Below are positions 1-11,526 of a stretch of DNA of 64,000 nt, one piece after another. The DNA lies in the NCBI GenBank assembly GCA_963971425.1, contig OZ020514.1:41019158-41083157 (forward strand), in the 5' to 3' direction. Each line of letters opens with the position of its first letter. Within the stretch, counting starts at the first letter, position 1. Origin of the DNA: Bryoerythrophyllum caledonicum (Eukaryota > Streptophyta > Bryopsida > Pottiales > Pottiaceae). The position numbers and the translations under genes are program-made. The notes beneath the pieces are model-generated. The model was not told the origin of the DNA. It saw only the letters and a program-made list of their open reading frames with translations, and ran no database searches.

Positions 1-30
1 TGTGGAAAAGTATGATTTAACTCTAGTTGC

Positions 31-134
31 ATCCTCGAGTCGAGGATATATGTGATGAAAATATTACTAACTAGATAGTTACGTTACCCTCTAATACAAA
101 CACGTGAAATATTGGTATCCTCGACCCGAAGATA
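31..134. repeat. Motif A palindromes, left pair
   Basis: Two copies of the element-A palindrome lie at 31-48 (ATCCTCGAGTCGAGGATA, lacking the first T) and 116-134 (variant TATCCTCGACCCGAAGATA). In element B the equivalent position, just before the transposase gene, also carries a motif cluster (46700-46909). This suggests that a minus-strand gene begins just outside the window. Confidence 0.75.
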
Positions 135-3100
135 ACAATTTCAACAGACACACAATATTCACGGAGGATCGCAATGCTACAGTGCTCTCGAAATTTTCGG
201 AACATTTTGTAAGGAGATCACTCTCTATACACTTCACACCATAAACGGAAGTCCGACAACACAACTGTAATAAACATAATGCCTTCGGCCGCAACAAGGA
301 GAGCACACAAGAAGCGCCCCACAGATCAATGTTCTGTGTGACAATGGCATACTATAGGAGAATATGAATCTAGCCAACGTACAAGAAACACAGTCGCACA
401 CAGTTACACTTCTACATAAAACCCTAAGTCAACAATATCGACAAATACAGTATCTTACTCCGAAGAAGCAGATGCTTGATGCACGAACAAGGGAGCCGAG
501 GTGATGCTGATATGTTTAGAGAGGAGAGAGTACGAAATGACACTCTTGAACTGAGTATGAAAGTCATGAGCGGGTTGTGCATGAAAACCGGAGGTGGGCG
601 GGAAAGAAAATTTTCAACGGCAACATTTTTTGGAGGGAAAAAAATTATACTTTATTGGTGTCACTACTATTCAGCTGACGAAGAGCATTTCTCGGTATCA
701 AGGTCACACTAATTTAGAAAGCTACCAACCCAAATAAAACAAAATAAAGTTAGCTACCGATCTTTATCATTTGTGTTCCAAAAAATAACAAAAACATAAA
801 GCAAAGAAAAACTTCTCTTGCTTAATTAATTTTTTTTAAATTGGAAAAAATAAACGATTATTAAAATAACGATAGAAAATACTTTTAAAATTACTAAATT
901 AGAGTATAAAAGAAACTAAATGAATTCTAAAATTGTCTTCATGTAATTTAAAATAATTTAAATAACAAAAAATTGTAATTTTAAAACATTATAACTTTTT
1001 AATTTGTTTAAATATTCTTATTTAAATAAAAATTCCAAAAAAAAAATACAAAGCAAATATATCAATTTCCATAATTAAAAATAATAAAAAATAAACAAAA
1101 ATGATTATATAAATATCGAAAAAATATATTGAATTAATTCTAAAATTGACTTTATGTAATTTAAAAAAATTTGAATAAAAAGTAATTAGAATATCAGAAG
1201 ATTTTATCTTATTTATTCGTTTTAATATTCTTTGTGAATTAAACATTGAACAAAATCTAATTTTCATTCAAGATAGAAACTACTTAAATTCATTACAATT
1301 TTCACAATTTCAATTACTCTTGAATTTGCAAAGAACTTTAATGAAGGGAATAACTTCTTGTGTCTCACACATATATTTCCGATAGAATTTGCCAAAAGAA
1401 GGAAGACTTCTGAATCTTGTTAAATTGAAATCAGTCAAGGGAAATATATAAATAGCAATATTTTTTTACATACCAAATAGCCAAATATTTAAGAATATAT
1501 CAAATCAAAATTTACTTAATGGCTAGTTTGAGCACACATTTTAAAAAATATTCAACTAAAATTGAAATTATTTAACTTTATCTAAAAAATTTATACTAAC
1601 ATAATAAAATAAAATAAAAGTCTAAATCAAAAGCCACTCTTGGAAAGTGACAATCATCAAACAAATTGTCAATGGAAATGGAAATTACAAAACGGATAAT
1701 TTTTTTGAAAGAACTACAAATACATTTTCACTTGTGTCTTTCTATATAGAAGACCAAAAAAATAATATTCTCGAGGGGGGGCACTCCTCCTTCAAATTTG
1801 TATACACCTGTAGTACTGCGGTCTTGTCGGAGGACTATTTATTTACCTACTAGAAAAGATAACATAGCATTGTGTTTTTTAAAATAAAGTTTGTTTATCA
1901 TAGTGAAGTTTTGTACCACATAGGAATTCATCATTTCTTTATTGGGTCATAAAAAAAGTAACTATTATTGTTTATGTATATCTTCTTACCAATTGAACAT
2001 AATAGTGCAAGTCCATAGCAGTTGAAGAAATATAACAAAAAGAAAACCAAGATAATGAATGCTAAAACAAATCCACACTTTGCAAACACTACAAAAACAT
2101 GAATCTGCGTTGAAAAAACAGATTCCAAGACTCTAAAAAGTCTTCGTAGTCAAGAACCACGAGTTTTTGGGAGAAATCAAAGCATATTGTTCTCTTAAAT
2201 ACTTTAGAATAGTGTGCAACCAAAGATGCATGTATTCTAGGAGTAAAAAAATTTCAAATTTGCAAAGCATCTAACACATGCAACATTCATAAAAACTATA
2301 CATGTAGCTGCTCAAGCTCTAGAAATGTAGACAAACAATATTCATAAGAGTCTATCATTCACTCCCTATGCCCCATTTTCCATGATATTTAATATGTATA
2401 GTGGATCACTAATTCCCAATCCGATGGGCATGGTCTTAGTAGTGGAACGAACAGACACTTTATGCACGTCGGCCTCCTTTGGAGACCGACGTTCTTCTTC
2501 TTCTTCTTTACAATTGATTACATTAATCCTTAGTATTGAATCAAAGTTTGTTATTATCATGCTTATAACCATGTTTCATAATGAAATAGCAATGTCTTAA
2601 ATATGTGCTTTTGTTACAATATTTATCCAATGTAAGGAATAAATTAGACCGTACTTTTAATCACACGTGATTTCTACAACTTTTGCTAGTGCATACTCCA
2701 AGATGATATTTCACTTTCGTGAAAAATGCATGAATTTTAAATATATTTCACCTTCTTCTTTTAGAGATAAAGGTTTAAATATATTATCAATTAATTCCAA
2801 GATGATGCCAAAAATGAATTTTTATTGATTTTGGTTTCATGCAACAAATGAAATTCTTAATTGGTCTCGTAAGATTTCTATGTAGAATTATACTTTCTAA
2901 AATCACATTTCGTACCATGATTAGGTAAAAATCGAATAATATATTGGGACATTGAGCCATGAATAGCTCTGCAAGAAACATTATTGCAGCAACATACTAG
3001 GAAATGCAGTAAATGGAAGGACGTTCGCCTCCATGCTTTTGACGTTCTTAGTGTGAAAATTTTATACAATACAAAATTTTTATTAGACAACTTGAGATTA

Positions 3101-3584
3101 TTCACAAATTTATTACTTTCAATCATTTTACACATTCTTCTATAAAACAATTTAGATGAATGTTGAAATAACACTATGAGGTTTTGCAATTTTGCAAGTT
3201 AAAATTCAACTTTATCTACTCCTTAGAGAAATATATGAGCAAAACGTATGGGGTAACAATTATCAAGTCTCCATTTATATAAGATAGACTATATATTCTA
3301 AGCTATAAAATAATATGCATCAACTTTGAAAGTTATGATTTTACATATGATAAACATCCAACATTCAAACATATTTGACCTTACCTCAAATTCTACAAGG
3401 TGGTAGAAAATGGCAACTTTTAGATTTGGAGGTCCCAAAAACGCTTAGATTTCTAGGGGTTATGACAACCAGTGCCACAAATATGAGATAGCAGTCCTTG
3501 TATTTAGCTAATAAATAGCCTAAGTCCTTACAATGAGCTTTTTAGAAAATGGGGAATATGGGAGGAGGGATTTTATAAATTCCG

Positions 3585-4290
3585 TCCCCATGCTCGAGAA
3601 ACCTTTGGTAGGACACTCTAGTGAATGTGAGAATTTCAATACTCGCAAGTACTATTATTTTCCTTCACTGTATCAAAAAAAATATTGCGACTTGATTGAG
3701 AAATAGCGTAGAACTAAGGGAAACATTTTTAGACATCGTCACTTATTGTCGGGCGAGATATAAAAAAAATACTTCTTCTTTTCAACATCAAATCTAGAGA
3801 TCTTTATAGTTTTCACTTTTTAATTTCTTCATATCAATATGTGGTGTAACCCTTCATTTTGACCATTTGGATTATCAATCTCTAACATTTTAAGTTTTGA
3901 AGGATTAAAGCGTGGATTTGCCAAATATAAACCTCTAGTCCTTGCAGAATTGTTTTGAATATGCTACACTCCCCTTCTACATCTAAAATTCGGTGTATAA
4001 GGAACTAACATCATGCTTAACCCCTAAAGTTCCTTGACAATTTCCCTCAAAAACTATAAGTGGTACAAACTTTCAAACTACAAATCCAAAAAATAAAATA
4101 AAAATATGATCACGAAGCTCTTATGAAAGGCAATCTAGAATAAAAATTTCAGAGAAAATTGATTTTTGTCCGATTTTTAGGAACCTGCCCAAAATTTAAA
4201 AAATCCCCCAGAAGGAGACTTTGGTCCTTTAGAGGTTAACAAATGGTAATGGATTTAGACGTTGTGTACTGCAAAAATTTGACACCAACT
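3585..4290 (+). repeat. Dispersed repeat R1, copy 1
   Basis: This segment shares ordered blocks with 4520-5240 and 24840-25520. The blocks are GGACACTCT..GAATGTGAG, an A-run, a stretch around AGATCTTTATAGTTTTCACTTTTT, then ATATGTGGTGTAA and TTTGGATTATCA. The blocks stay in order but are heavily diverged and no copy has a clear open frame. It looks like an old non-autonomous element. Confidence 0.55.
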
Positions 4291-4519
4291 GAAGCCGAAT
4301 TGTGCAGCTGCAGTAAACACAGTGGAGAAAATTCTTATTCTAGATTGCCTCTGATAAGAGCTTCGTGGAGATATTATTATTTTATTTTTTGGATTTGTGG
4401 TTTGAAAGTTAGTATCACTTAAAGCAAAAACTGGGGACCCCGGCACTTCCAAAGTTTTTGACAAAAGTTTCTATTGATATTGAGATTTTTCCCACAAATA
4501 AAGAATATTTCCTTCTTTC

Positions 4520-5240
4520 CAATTGTTTATTCAAAAATTCTTGTCTTTAGTGTTAAAAGGCATTTTATTCCAAATCAAACATTTTTAGACATTGTTGGGG
4601 AAGGGGGGAAAAAATATTCATCTTTTCTACATAAAACCTAAAGGTTTACATATTTTTCACTTTTTCTTTTTTCAACAACAATATGTGGTGAAAACTTCAT
4701 CTTGACCGTTTGGATTATCATTCAATACAAACGTAGTTCACAAAAAAAAATCGTGAAATAGCAATTTTTGAACATCCACTCCTTGCACACTTGTTTTGAA
4801 TATACTACACCGCTTTTTTACCTCTAAAAAATGGTGTAATGGGAAATAACATCATGCCTCAGACAATGGTAAAAGATTTAGACCTTGTACAATGCAAAAA
4901 TTTGATGCAAAATGAAGTAAAACTCTGCTTATCTACTCAAAGAAAATGAACAATTGTTTTGACTTTAAACACTAAATCTATCAATCCGCGCAGAGAATTG
5001 CAACCAAAATTCAATGGCTTGTTCATGTACGAGTCTATTTTAAGATCTTACGGTTGAAAATCCAAAATTCACTTTAAAATGTGATTTTCATGTCTCATTT
5101 TGGCAGTGCCAGTTTTGGACTGGTATTAGAGCGAAAGTGGTAGTGGTCCTTTAGGGGTTAATTGAGATCCTACGGTCAAATCTAGAAATAAAAGTTTTCG
5201 TCTCCTTCATTTTTTATAGCAATAGAATCCAATAAGTTTG
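4520..5240 (+). repeat. Dispersed repeat R1, copy 2
   Basis: This copy repeats the blocks of copy 1 about 860 bp downstream (AAACATTTTTAGACATTG, TTTTTCACTTTTT, ATATGTGGTG, TTTGGATTATCA). It also shares a tail, GAGATCCTA followed by AGAAATARAAGTTTT, with the copy at 24840-25520. The closeness of copies 1 and 2 suggests an old tandem duplication. Confidence 0.5.
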
Positions 5241-5399
5241 AAGGGAATTGGTGTGAAACTCTTAATACGGTACCATAGGTGTTAACTAAAGTGGTAAGGA
5301 AAGGCAAGAAAATGAAGATAAAAGGTGAAAATATAAAATAAAATTACAAAGTGTTAAACAAACCGACGCACCATTTCCAGGAAACTTCTGAACTTAATG

Positions 5400-6990
5400 T
5401 GATTCATCATCCATCCGTCGCAACCGTTGATAGACGGATGATATCTATTGCGCGGTCATGGGCGCAAACCTGACCTAAAACCGCCGCCGCCTTTCTCACT
5501 CCTCCTCCTCGTTCGAGCTGTGAGTGCTTGTATGTGCGTGAGGGTGAGTTTTGGTGTGAGGGTGCGTGAGGGCTCGTTTTTGTTTGAGGGTGGTGTGTTA
5601 GGTTTTTGTGTGTATCATTGTGTGTCGAGTGTTGGTGTGTGTGCGTTAGGGTAAGCGTTTGTTTGTGAGTGTGTGAGAGTGAGTGTATGTTTGTGAGTGC
5701 GTGAGAGTGAGTGCTGCTTTGTGAGTGCGTGTGTGTGAGCGCGCGTGCTATACATACATTGTCAATTGTGGTTGCGTTGAGCACTGTGTGATAGAGTGTC
5801 GCCAGGGTTTTGTGAGGTCCGATTACGGTTGTAATTGTAAGAATGAAGGTGATTAGTAAGTACAAGCTTAGGGTTTGATTTGAAAAGAGTTTTGTACAAG
5901 ATTTCAGGGTTTGCAGATCGCGTAGAGTGTTGCGAGGGTTTTGCAGAAGGTCTCACCAAATCAGGAGATTGTGCTTCTAGTATTGCAAAGCTTTTGGGTA
6001 CCTAGATTCCGCGAGTGATAGGAATTTCAACTCGGATTTAATATACTGTAGTTGTGCTGTGGAGGAGCTTGTCGATTGATATTCGCTATACACATCAAAT
6101 AAGTAATCGACTTCAACTAAGTTCTGCTTTTGAGATTCTTTATTGAAAGTATGAGTATGTATGTGATGTTTTACGCTTGTGTGGTCCAACGTATCTGTAC
6201 ATTTGTGTGTGTGCGTCTGGTTGTGTTAAGTTTTGCTCATGAAACTGATGTTCTCCACTTCAACTTGCTTTCCAGGGCGCTTCGAAACTCATTGAGTTGC
6301 ATATCATACCCACAAACTTGTTGGTAATTCACAGGTGAGCAATCAGCTTTCATAAATCTACTTGCAGTGGCCAGTGCTGAACATCTAATATTGTGCATAA
6401 TAAAGAATCAAGGGTATTAAAGTGTGTCTTTCAGTGTACAACCATACCGCAGGCGCAATTTATCCTCGAGTCGAGGATAAACTCCCTTAACGATAGTGTG
6501 CAAAATTTTATAGTCTGACATCACTATACCGTTACAGACAGTATGATAAGGTCAAGACAAGAGTTATCCAACCATACAAGAGTCGTAGCTTATCCTCGAG
6601 TCGAGGATAAAATGTCTGTTTTAAAATTTTGCTGCCTTAAAAGTCCTAAAAAACTACCTAACAAGTCCAACATCCCAAATTATCCACAAGTCAAGTATAC
6701 TTTACGTAATTCAAAACTTTCTAACCAGTCGAGCTGACAGTCATGAACCGTTAATCATCGTCATGGTATCATTCTACCTCATCTAATTTAATCCTACAAA
6801 TACCGATGTGTGATATTTGCTTTTGCTAGTTACAGTCTGAAATCTGTTAACAACAAAACGAAAGCTATCTTCGACTCGAGGATAAAAAACTTAACCGTGG
6901 TCAATCATAGCAAAGATTAGAGGATACCAGTTATCCTCGGCTCGAGGATACGTGCAAAAATATTGTACTAATCAGTGCAAAATTGTGACA
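5400..6990 (+). promoter_or_regulatory. Probable promoter and spliced leader of the element-A ParB/methyltransferase-like gene
   Basis: The stretch is less AT-rich than its left neighbour. It holds a GT/GTGAG-rich tract (about 5513-5745), several GGGTTT boxes and a telobox-type TTAGGGTTT at 5868-5876, followed by four motif A palindromes and the ATG at 6998. A similar box (AAACCCTAAACCC at about 42744-42760, so TTAGGGTTT on the coding strand) lies about 1.3 kb upstream of the matching gene in element B. The open frames here are low-complexity His/Thr/Ser strings from the GT tract and are unlikely to be proteins. The transcription start is not visible. Confidence 0.45.
6461..6950. repeat. Motif A palindrome cluster in the leader
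   Basis: Four copies lie at 6461-6479, 6591-6609 (both TATCCTCGAGTCGAGGATA), 6866-6884 (TATCTTCGACTCGAGGATA) and 6932-6950 (TATCCTCGGCTCGAGGATA). Flanking sequences of the copies are unrelated, so only the palindrome itself is shared. The last copy ends 47 bp before the ATG at 6998. Confidence 0.85.
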
Positions 6991-8395
6991 TCTGCAGATG
7001 GCATCTTCACTTCAGCCAAAAGAGGATTCCTACGACTATTCTGGTTCCGAGATATTCATTCAGAGATTTGAGAATCCTCTAGCACCATCCCCGTTCATTG
7101 ACGATGTCGTTGAGAACTATGGGACTCTATGGGAGTTGTAGAATAATGTAAAAAGTTGGTCGTTCTCGAAGTTTGGGAAGTCTATTCACATAACCATCAA
7201 GGTGAACGATGAAATCCCATATGTCCCACTCAACAGAAACGAGAGAGTTACGTTTGTTGAGCAGCAACGACAAGACTTCATAGTTCTTGGAATTCAGGCG
7301 TTTGATGGAGCTGGAGTGGATCTGCCACATTGCCACTCCATTGTTGTCAAAGTTGGGCCCACTCTCGGTCAGTTCGACTTCTTGGAATTGCTTGAAAGTG
7401 TCACGCGAAACGGACAGGGGTCACTAAGGGAGGCGTTCGAAAAGTATGAGCCCTGGACGAACGTGGATGCTGAAAAAGTAAATAGACGATTAGCGCGGAT
7501 TCACCAACTTTTGTCAACATTTGAGGCTCGACCAATTCCAGTCAAAGCCAGTGCACGTCGTCAAGCACGAGGAAAATCAACTGCCCAGGGAAATCCGTCA
7601 GGTTCAACCGCACCCCGTACCTCAAGTCGTGCGCCTCCCAGGCGGCCTTCAACTGTGCCTACGACGCCGGGGGAACCTTCAAACAAGAAGCGGAAGTCAA
7701 CAGCCGGCGGTAGCTCTTCATCCACAATGACGAGGTCCACGACCCCAAAGAAAGCCAGAAATGACCCGCAGGTGGACTTTCAGAAGATCACGGAATCACA
7801 AAGATTGTTCTGGGAGGAATGCAGAGGTTGCTTTCCATTAGAATCATCGTATTCAATGCGAATTCAGCAGTGCGTTGTCGCGAAGGCGCAGTTCGTGATT
7901 AGGGGGATGGAGGAAGCCATTGTGTTAAGCACGATGGATTTCCTCGTGCAGCTTGGCGACGTCAATCAACGTCAGAAGATCTGCATCTGTCCAATTGATG
8001 AGCATGGTGAGCCGATTCAGGCTGTGCCCGTCTCATGGGATGCCATCAAGGATGGCAAGTTCATGCTCATTAACTGACAACATAGCGTTGAGGCATCCAA
8101 GAGACTGCAAGACAATGAAAATTGCGGAGTATCTCAAAAGAGGGACCTGCAGCGATGGGATGCGTACGTGGTCTGGTCAAGAGATCCTTTAAAGTTGCAA
8201 AGAATTTCAAAGTTCTACAATGACACCAACTACCTCGACCATGCGCAACCTACCTGGGGTAATCAGATAGCAAGTTGCCGTCGAATTTGGCTAAACTCCG
8301 GACGTCCAAGTTACCAGCAAGAAGAGGGGTCAACTCGGATGAATGGCGCTGTATTTGACACTGAGAAGTACCTGGTAAGTGGTCCACCTGAGGAT

Positions 8396-8414
8396 TATCC
8401 TCGAGTCGAGGATA
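8396..8414. repeat. Motif A palindrome inside intron 1
   Basis: A perfect TATCCTCGAGTCGAGGATA lies inside the 146-bp intron 8375-8520, 21 bp after the donor. Confidence 0.85.
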
Positions 8415-9873
8415 CTGGTTTGCAATGCGATGTATGAAAAATGTTAAGACTCAATTTTTTAAGAGTAGTGTGATTCTTCAGTCTAAAAATGACCTGACAA
8501 AACATGTTTCTTGACTACAGTTGTTTTCCAAGCTCATTGTGAACCGCTTCCAGAATATTGATCCCACAAATAAAGGGAAGCAGGTTAGCAAGTCATCAGA
8601 CCTCACAAATGAGATCAAGGTTATCTCACTTCCTGATGACATCTTCAAATTGTGGGAGGATTTCCTTGACATGCACAGCAGGGGTGAGATTATCAACCCT
8701 GACACCATGGCTCCATACAACAAAGCCAACGGGAGCAGAGTTTCACCGATCCATCGAGAATTCTTTAAGAGGTTGGGTCACCTAACCGATAACGACTTGA
8801 GAGATTTGTTCACCTACCTGGTAGACAGCGATCGAGCGTATGGGTACCCAAAAGTCACTCTACGAGGAACGGTAGTGGTTCATGGCTCTTGCTTCCATTA
8901 CGAGGACTGGGTTGATCGCCGGAAGAAGAAGCGCATAGTCATGTAGGAGTTGATCGCAATTGACCCGTCGTTGAAGTTTTTACTTTCAGACGGATTCGTT
9001 GACGACGTTGTGTGGAAGTCGTGGAAGGCAAATCATCGCGTGTCTTTTGCAACTTACAACATGCTCCTTTGTTGTCCTGACAAGGAGTTCTTCTCCATGC
9101 GGTTGACTAATGCGGGGAAGTTAAAGCGGGCTTCCCACTTGGTGGAGAAGTTCCCCAACGTTTTTCCGTTCTTCACAAAGTTTCTCTTCGTTAAGAGCTA
9201 GTTCTCTCACCATGATGGTCCATCCAAGCTTCGGGACTTTGATGGTGAAGAAATGAATTTCGGCGAGTATTTTGAGCCACCGCCGGAGGACAGACCGTGG
9301 CCTCTTGGACTGCTTGACCTTCGTCAGGTCCCTGGGTGGTCGTCCAAGGACGACTCTGTAGAGGAACCATACTTCTCCGCATTTCTAAAGACACTGTTGT
9401 CCCAGAAAAAGGTCCTGACTCTAAACACTCCTACCGTTTGGGTTTGGATCACCTCTTCTCAGGACAGAGCAATGCATGCTCTAAGGTATGCAGAGAAATG
9501 GATGAAGAAGTACATCCCGATTTCGGCGGCGTACATGCCATCTGCGTACGAGCGACTGAACCTCGGGACGTCAAGGTCCAAGTGTTCAGAGGTTTACTTG
9601 CTCTTCCTCATTCGACGTGACCATCCAGAAGTCAGTTCTCTTGTTTAGAAAGTGATGCCAAGCTACTCTGCCGTGGATACATCTTATTACACGGAGAAAA
9701 ATAAGTACTTGGAGGCATGCTACGCCGTTCACGGGTCTGAATTGCGGATGGAGTTCTACCTCGATCTCATTTCGTAGTTCTGCAATTACGGAGAGCGTGT
9801 ATTCGGTGTTTATTGTGGCTCAAAGTTTGTGTTGGCGAGCAAGGTAATTGAGTCTCTCCTCATCATTTTAGTT

Positions 9874-10028
9874 TATCCTCGGGTCGAAGATAACTTTATC
9901 CGACTATGTATTGTGGATTCATGATGTGTCTTACGTCTTTACTATATCTTCTAATCAACGTTTCTTATTCTATGACAAATTTGCAAAAGTTCTTTGAAAT
10001 CCCGTTCGTTATCCTCGGGTCGAAGATA
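9874..10028. repeat. Two motif A palindromes inside intron 2
   Basis: Copies at 9874-9892 and 10010-10028 are the same variant, TATCCTCGGGTCGAAGATA. Both lie inside the 263-bp intron 9844-10106, which interrupts the gene just after the methyltransferase motif I-like GSKF. Confidence 0.85.
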
Positions 10029-11309
10029 AACTCATAACCATCAACGCCGTTTAAATTCGATTGTCTCATTTACCTCATTCACAAATTTGTTTTCTGTATG
10101 TTGTAGATGTTTGGAACCTCGTTCTACGGTGTCATTGACAAAGACTACCGGTTGTCATACAAGTTCAAGTCCAAAATGATATGTAAGTATGACATGAATG
10201 ATTTCATTCATGGGGATTGTACGTAGGCTGAGCCGATGCCTTCTGTGACCGGAGTTCCGCAATCCGCTGATCCTCGCGACACCTCAATCCGTAGGAACTC
10301 CCGGAACGCAGCACGCCGGAGTAGTTCGGACTTACGGACCACGCAGACAGTAGGACGAACTACCTCGGCCTCTCGAACTGCACCAAATCGTTCTCGTAGT
10401 CGCAGAATCGGAGATCAACTTGGTACTGCCGCCACTCCCCAATTGGATGCAGAAACGGCTCAGCCCTAGCAGAATGAGACCATGGAGTCCCCTCCACCAC
10501 GGCCTACCCCCCATTCACCAATCCCAGCAAACTAGTCTGTCCTGGAGGACCAATTGGATTTTAATCCATATGGTACGAATGAGGGTGTGGATCTTTCGAT
10601 CCTTCGCGGTGATGACGCAGGTCCATCTCGCCCTGCGCTCTAGGACAGTAATGAATCATCTTGATCACTCTCTCCTGGTGCAAGAGATGTGGATATGCAA
10701 AGATGTGATGAAGTCGAGCCCTCCCGTATTCCTAGTACGCCTCATGACTATGTTGGGGTTGAGTCTCAAACGGCTCTAGAGACTCCTGGGGGACCATCTC
10801 CCAATGTGCCAGATGATTCCATCATTCTGCTGTCGGACTCGAGTGACGACGAAGGTGGAAGAGACCCCATTCCAGCCAGTTGGACGTAAAATCCAAATCA
10901 TAACGATCCTTTGGTGGAAATGGGGTTGGATGACGCTTCCGGATCGGGCGACCCGTTCTTCTTCAACGCAGCCGGAGAAGCCCCTGCCCCTGGAGAGCCT
11001 GTAAAGTATGAACCTCGAGGTGACTACTTCAGGCATATTCTCAACAAGCGCCTTCGGGAGCAGAAGGAGAAGCACGACATTTTGGACCTGTTGGAAGCGT
11101 CCAAGCAAAGGCAGGTGGAGATGGTGGGTGCTCTGGAGAAGCAGAGAGAAGAGATTACTTTGGAGAAGGACCGAATGGCGACTGAACTTCGAGCTGAGCT
11201 TCAAGCTCAAATGAAAGCGGAGTTGGCTTTAATGTTTTCCCAAACCGTTCAACTCAGTCAGTCAACCTCATTGGGTCCAACGTTGTCCACAATTCCTCAG
11301 ACCTCGATT

Positions 11310-11526
11310 TATCCTCGCATCGAGGATAGTTCTGCCTTTGCTCTTTGTCCTGCAGTACCTTCGTCGTCTGCTTTACTGCGGTGCTCGTCTTCTATTCGGA
11401 CTTCGGTCCCTTCCCTCGCAGATCCTTACCATCCTACCTCGTCCAGCAATCAAGATGTACTCGTTGCTCCGGTGGATCCCTCTTCGTCGGCAAGAGGATC
11501 AATGGAGTATCCTTGATCCGAGGATA
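11310..11526. repeat. Two motif A palindromes within coding sequence
   Basis: Copies at 11310-11328 (TATCCTCGCATCGAGGATA) and 11508-11526 (TATCCTTGATCCGAGGATA) lie in the Pro/Ser-rich tail of the A protein. They are read in frame as YPRIED and YP-stop-SED. They are the only clear A copies in apparent coding sequence. Confidence 0.8.

Larger units (their letters stand above)
500..5400. other. AT-rich stretch without a recognisable gene
   Basis: The stretch holds no coding region I can support. From about 780 to 1650 it is very AT-rich with long A and T runs. A telobox-like AAACCCTAA lies just outside, at 418-426. From about 3585 to 5240 it contains two diverged copies of a dispersed non-coding repeat, listed separately. 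The short open frames here show no family resemblance, and those on opposite strands overlap each other. Confidence 0.6.

Noticed and set aside
5412-5440. Hairpin with stem CATCCGTC/GACGGATG
   Set aside because: An 8-bp stem with a 13-nt loop is expected by chance at this scale and is not repeated in element B.
5407-5865. Minus-strand frame of 152 codons rich in His, Thr and Ser
   Set aside because: It is the shadow of a GT/GTGAG-rich tract; low complexity, no fold, and it lies in the presumed leader of a plus-strand gene.
6461-11526. Motif A copies as a CRISPR-like array
   Set aside because: Spacing is irregular (tens of bases to kilobases), intervening sequence is promoter, intron and coding DNA, and the genome is a plant's.
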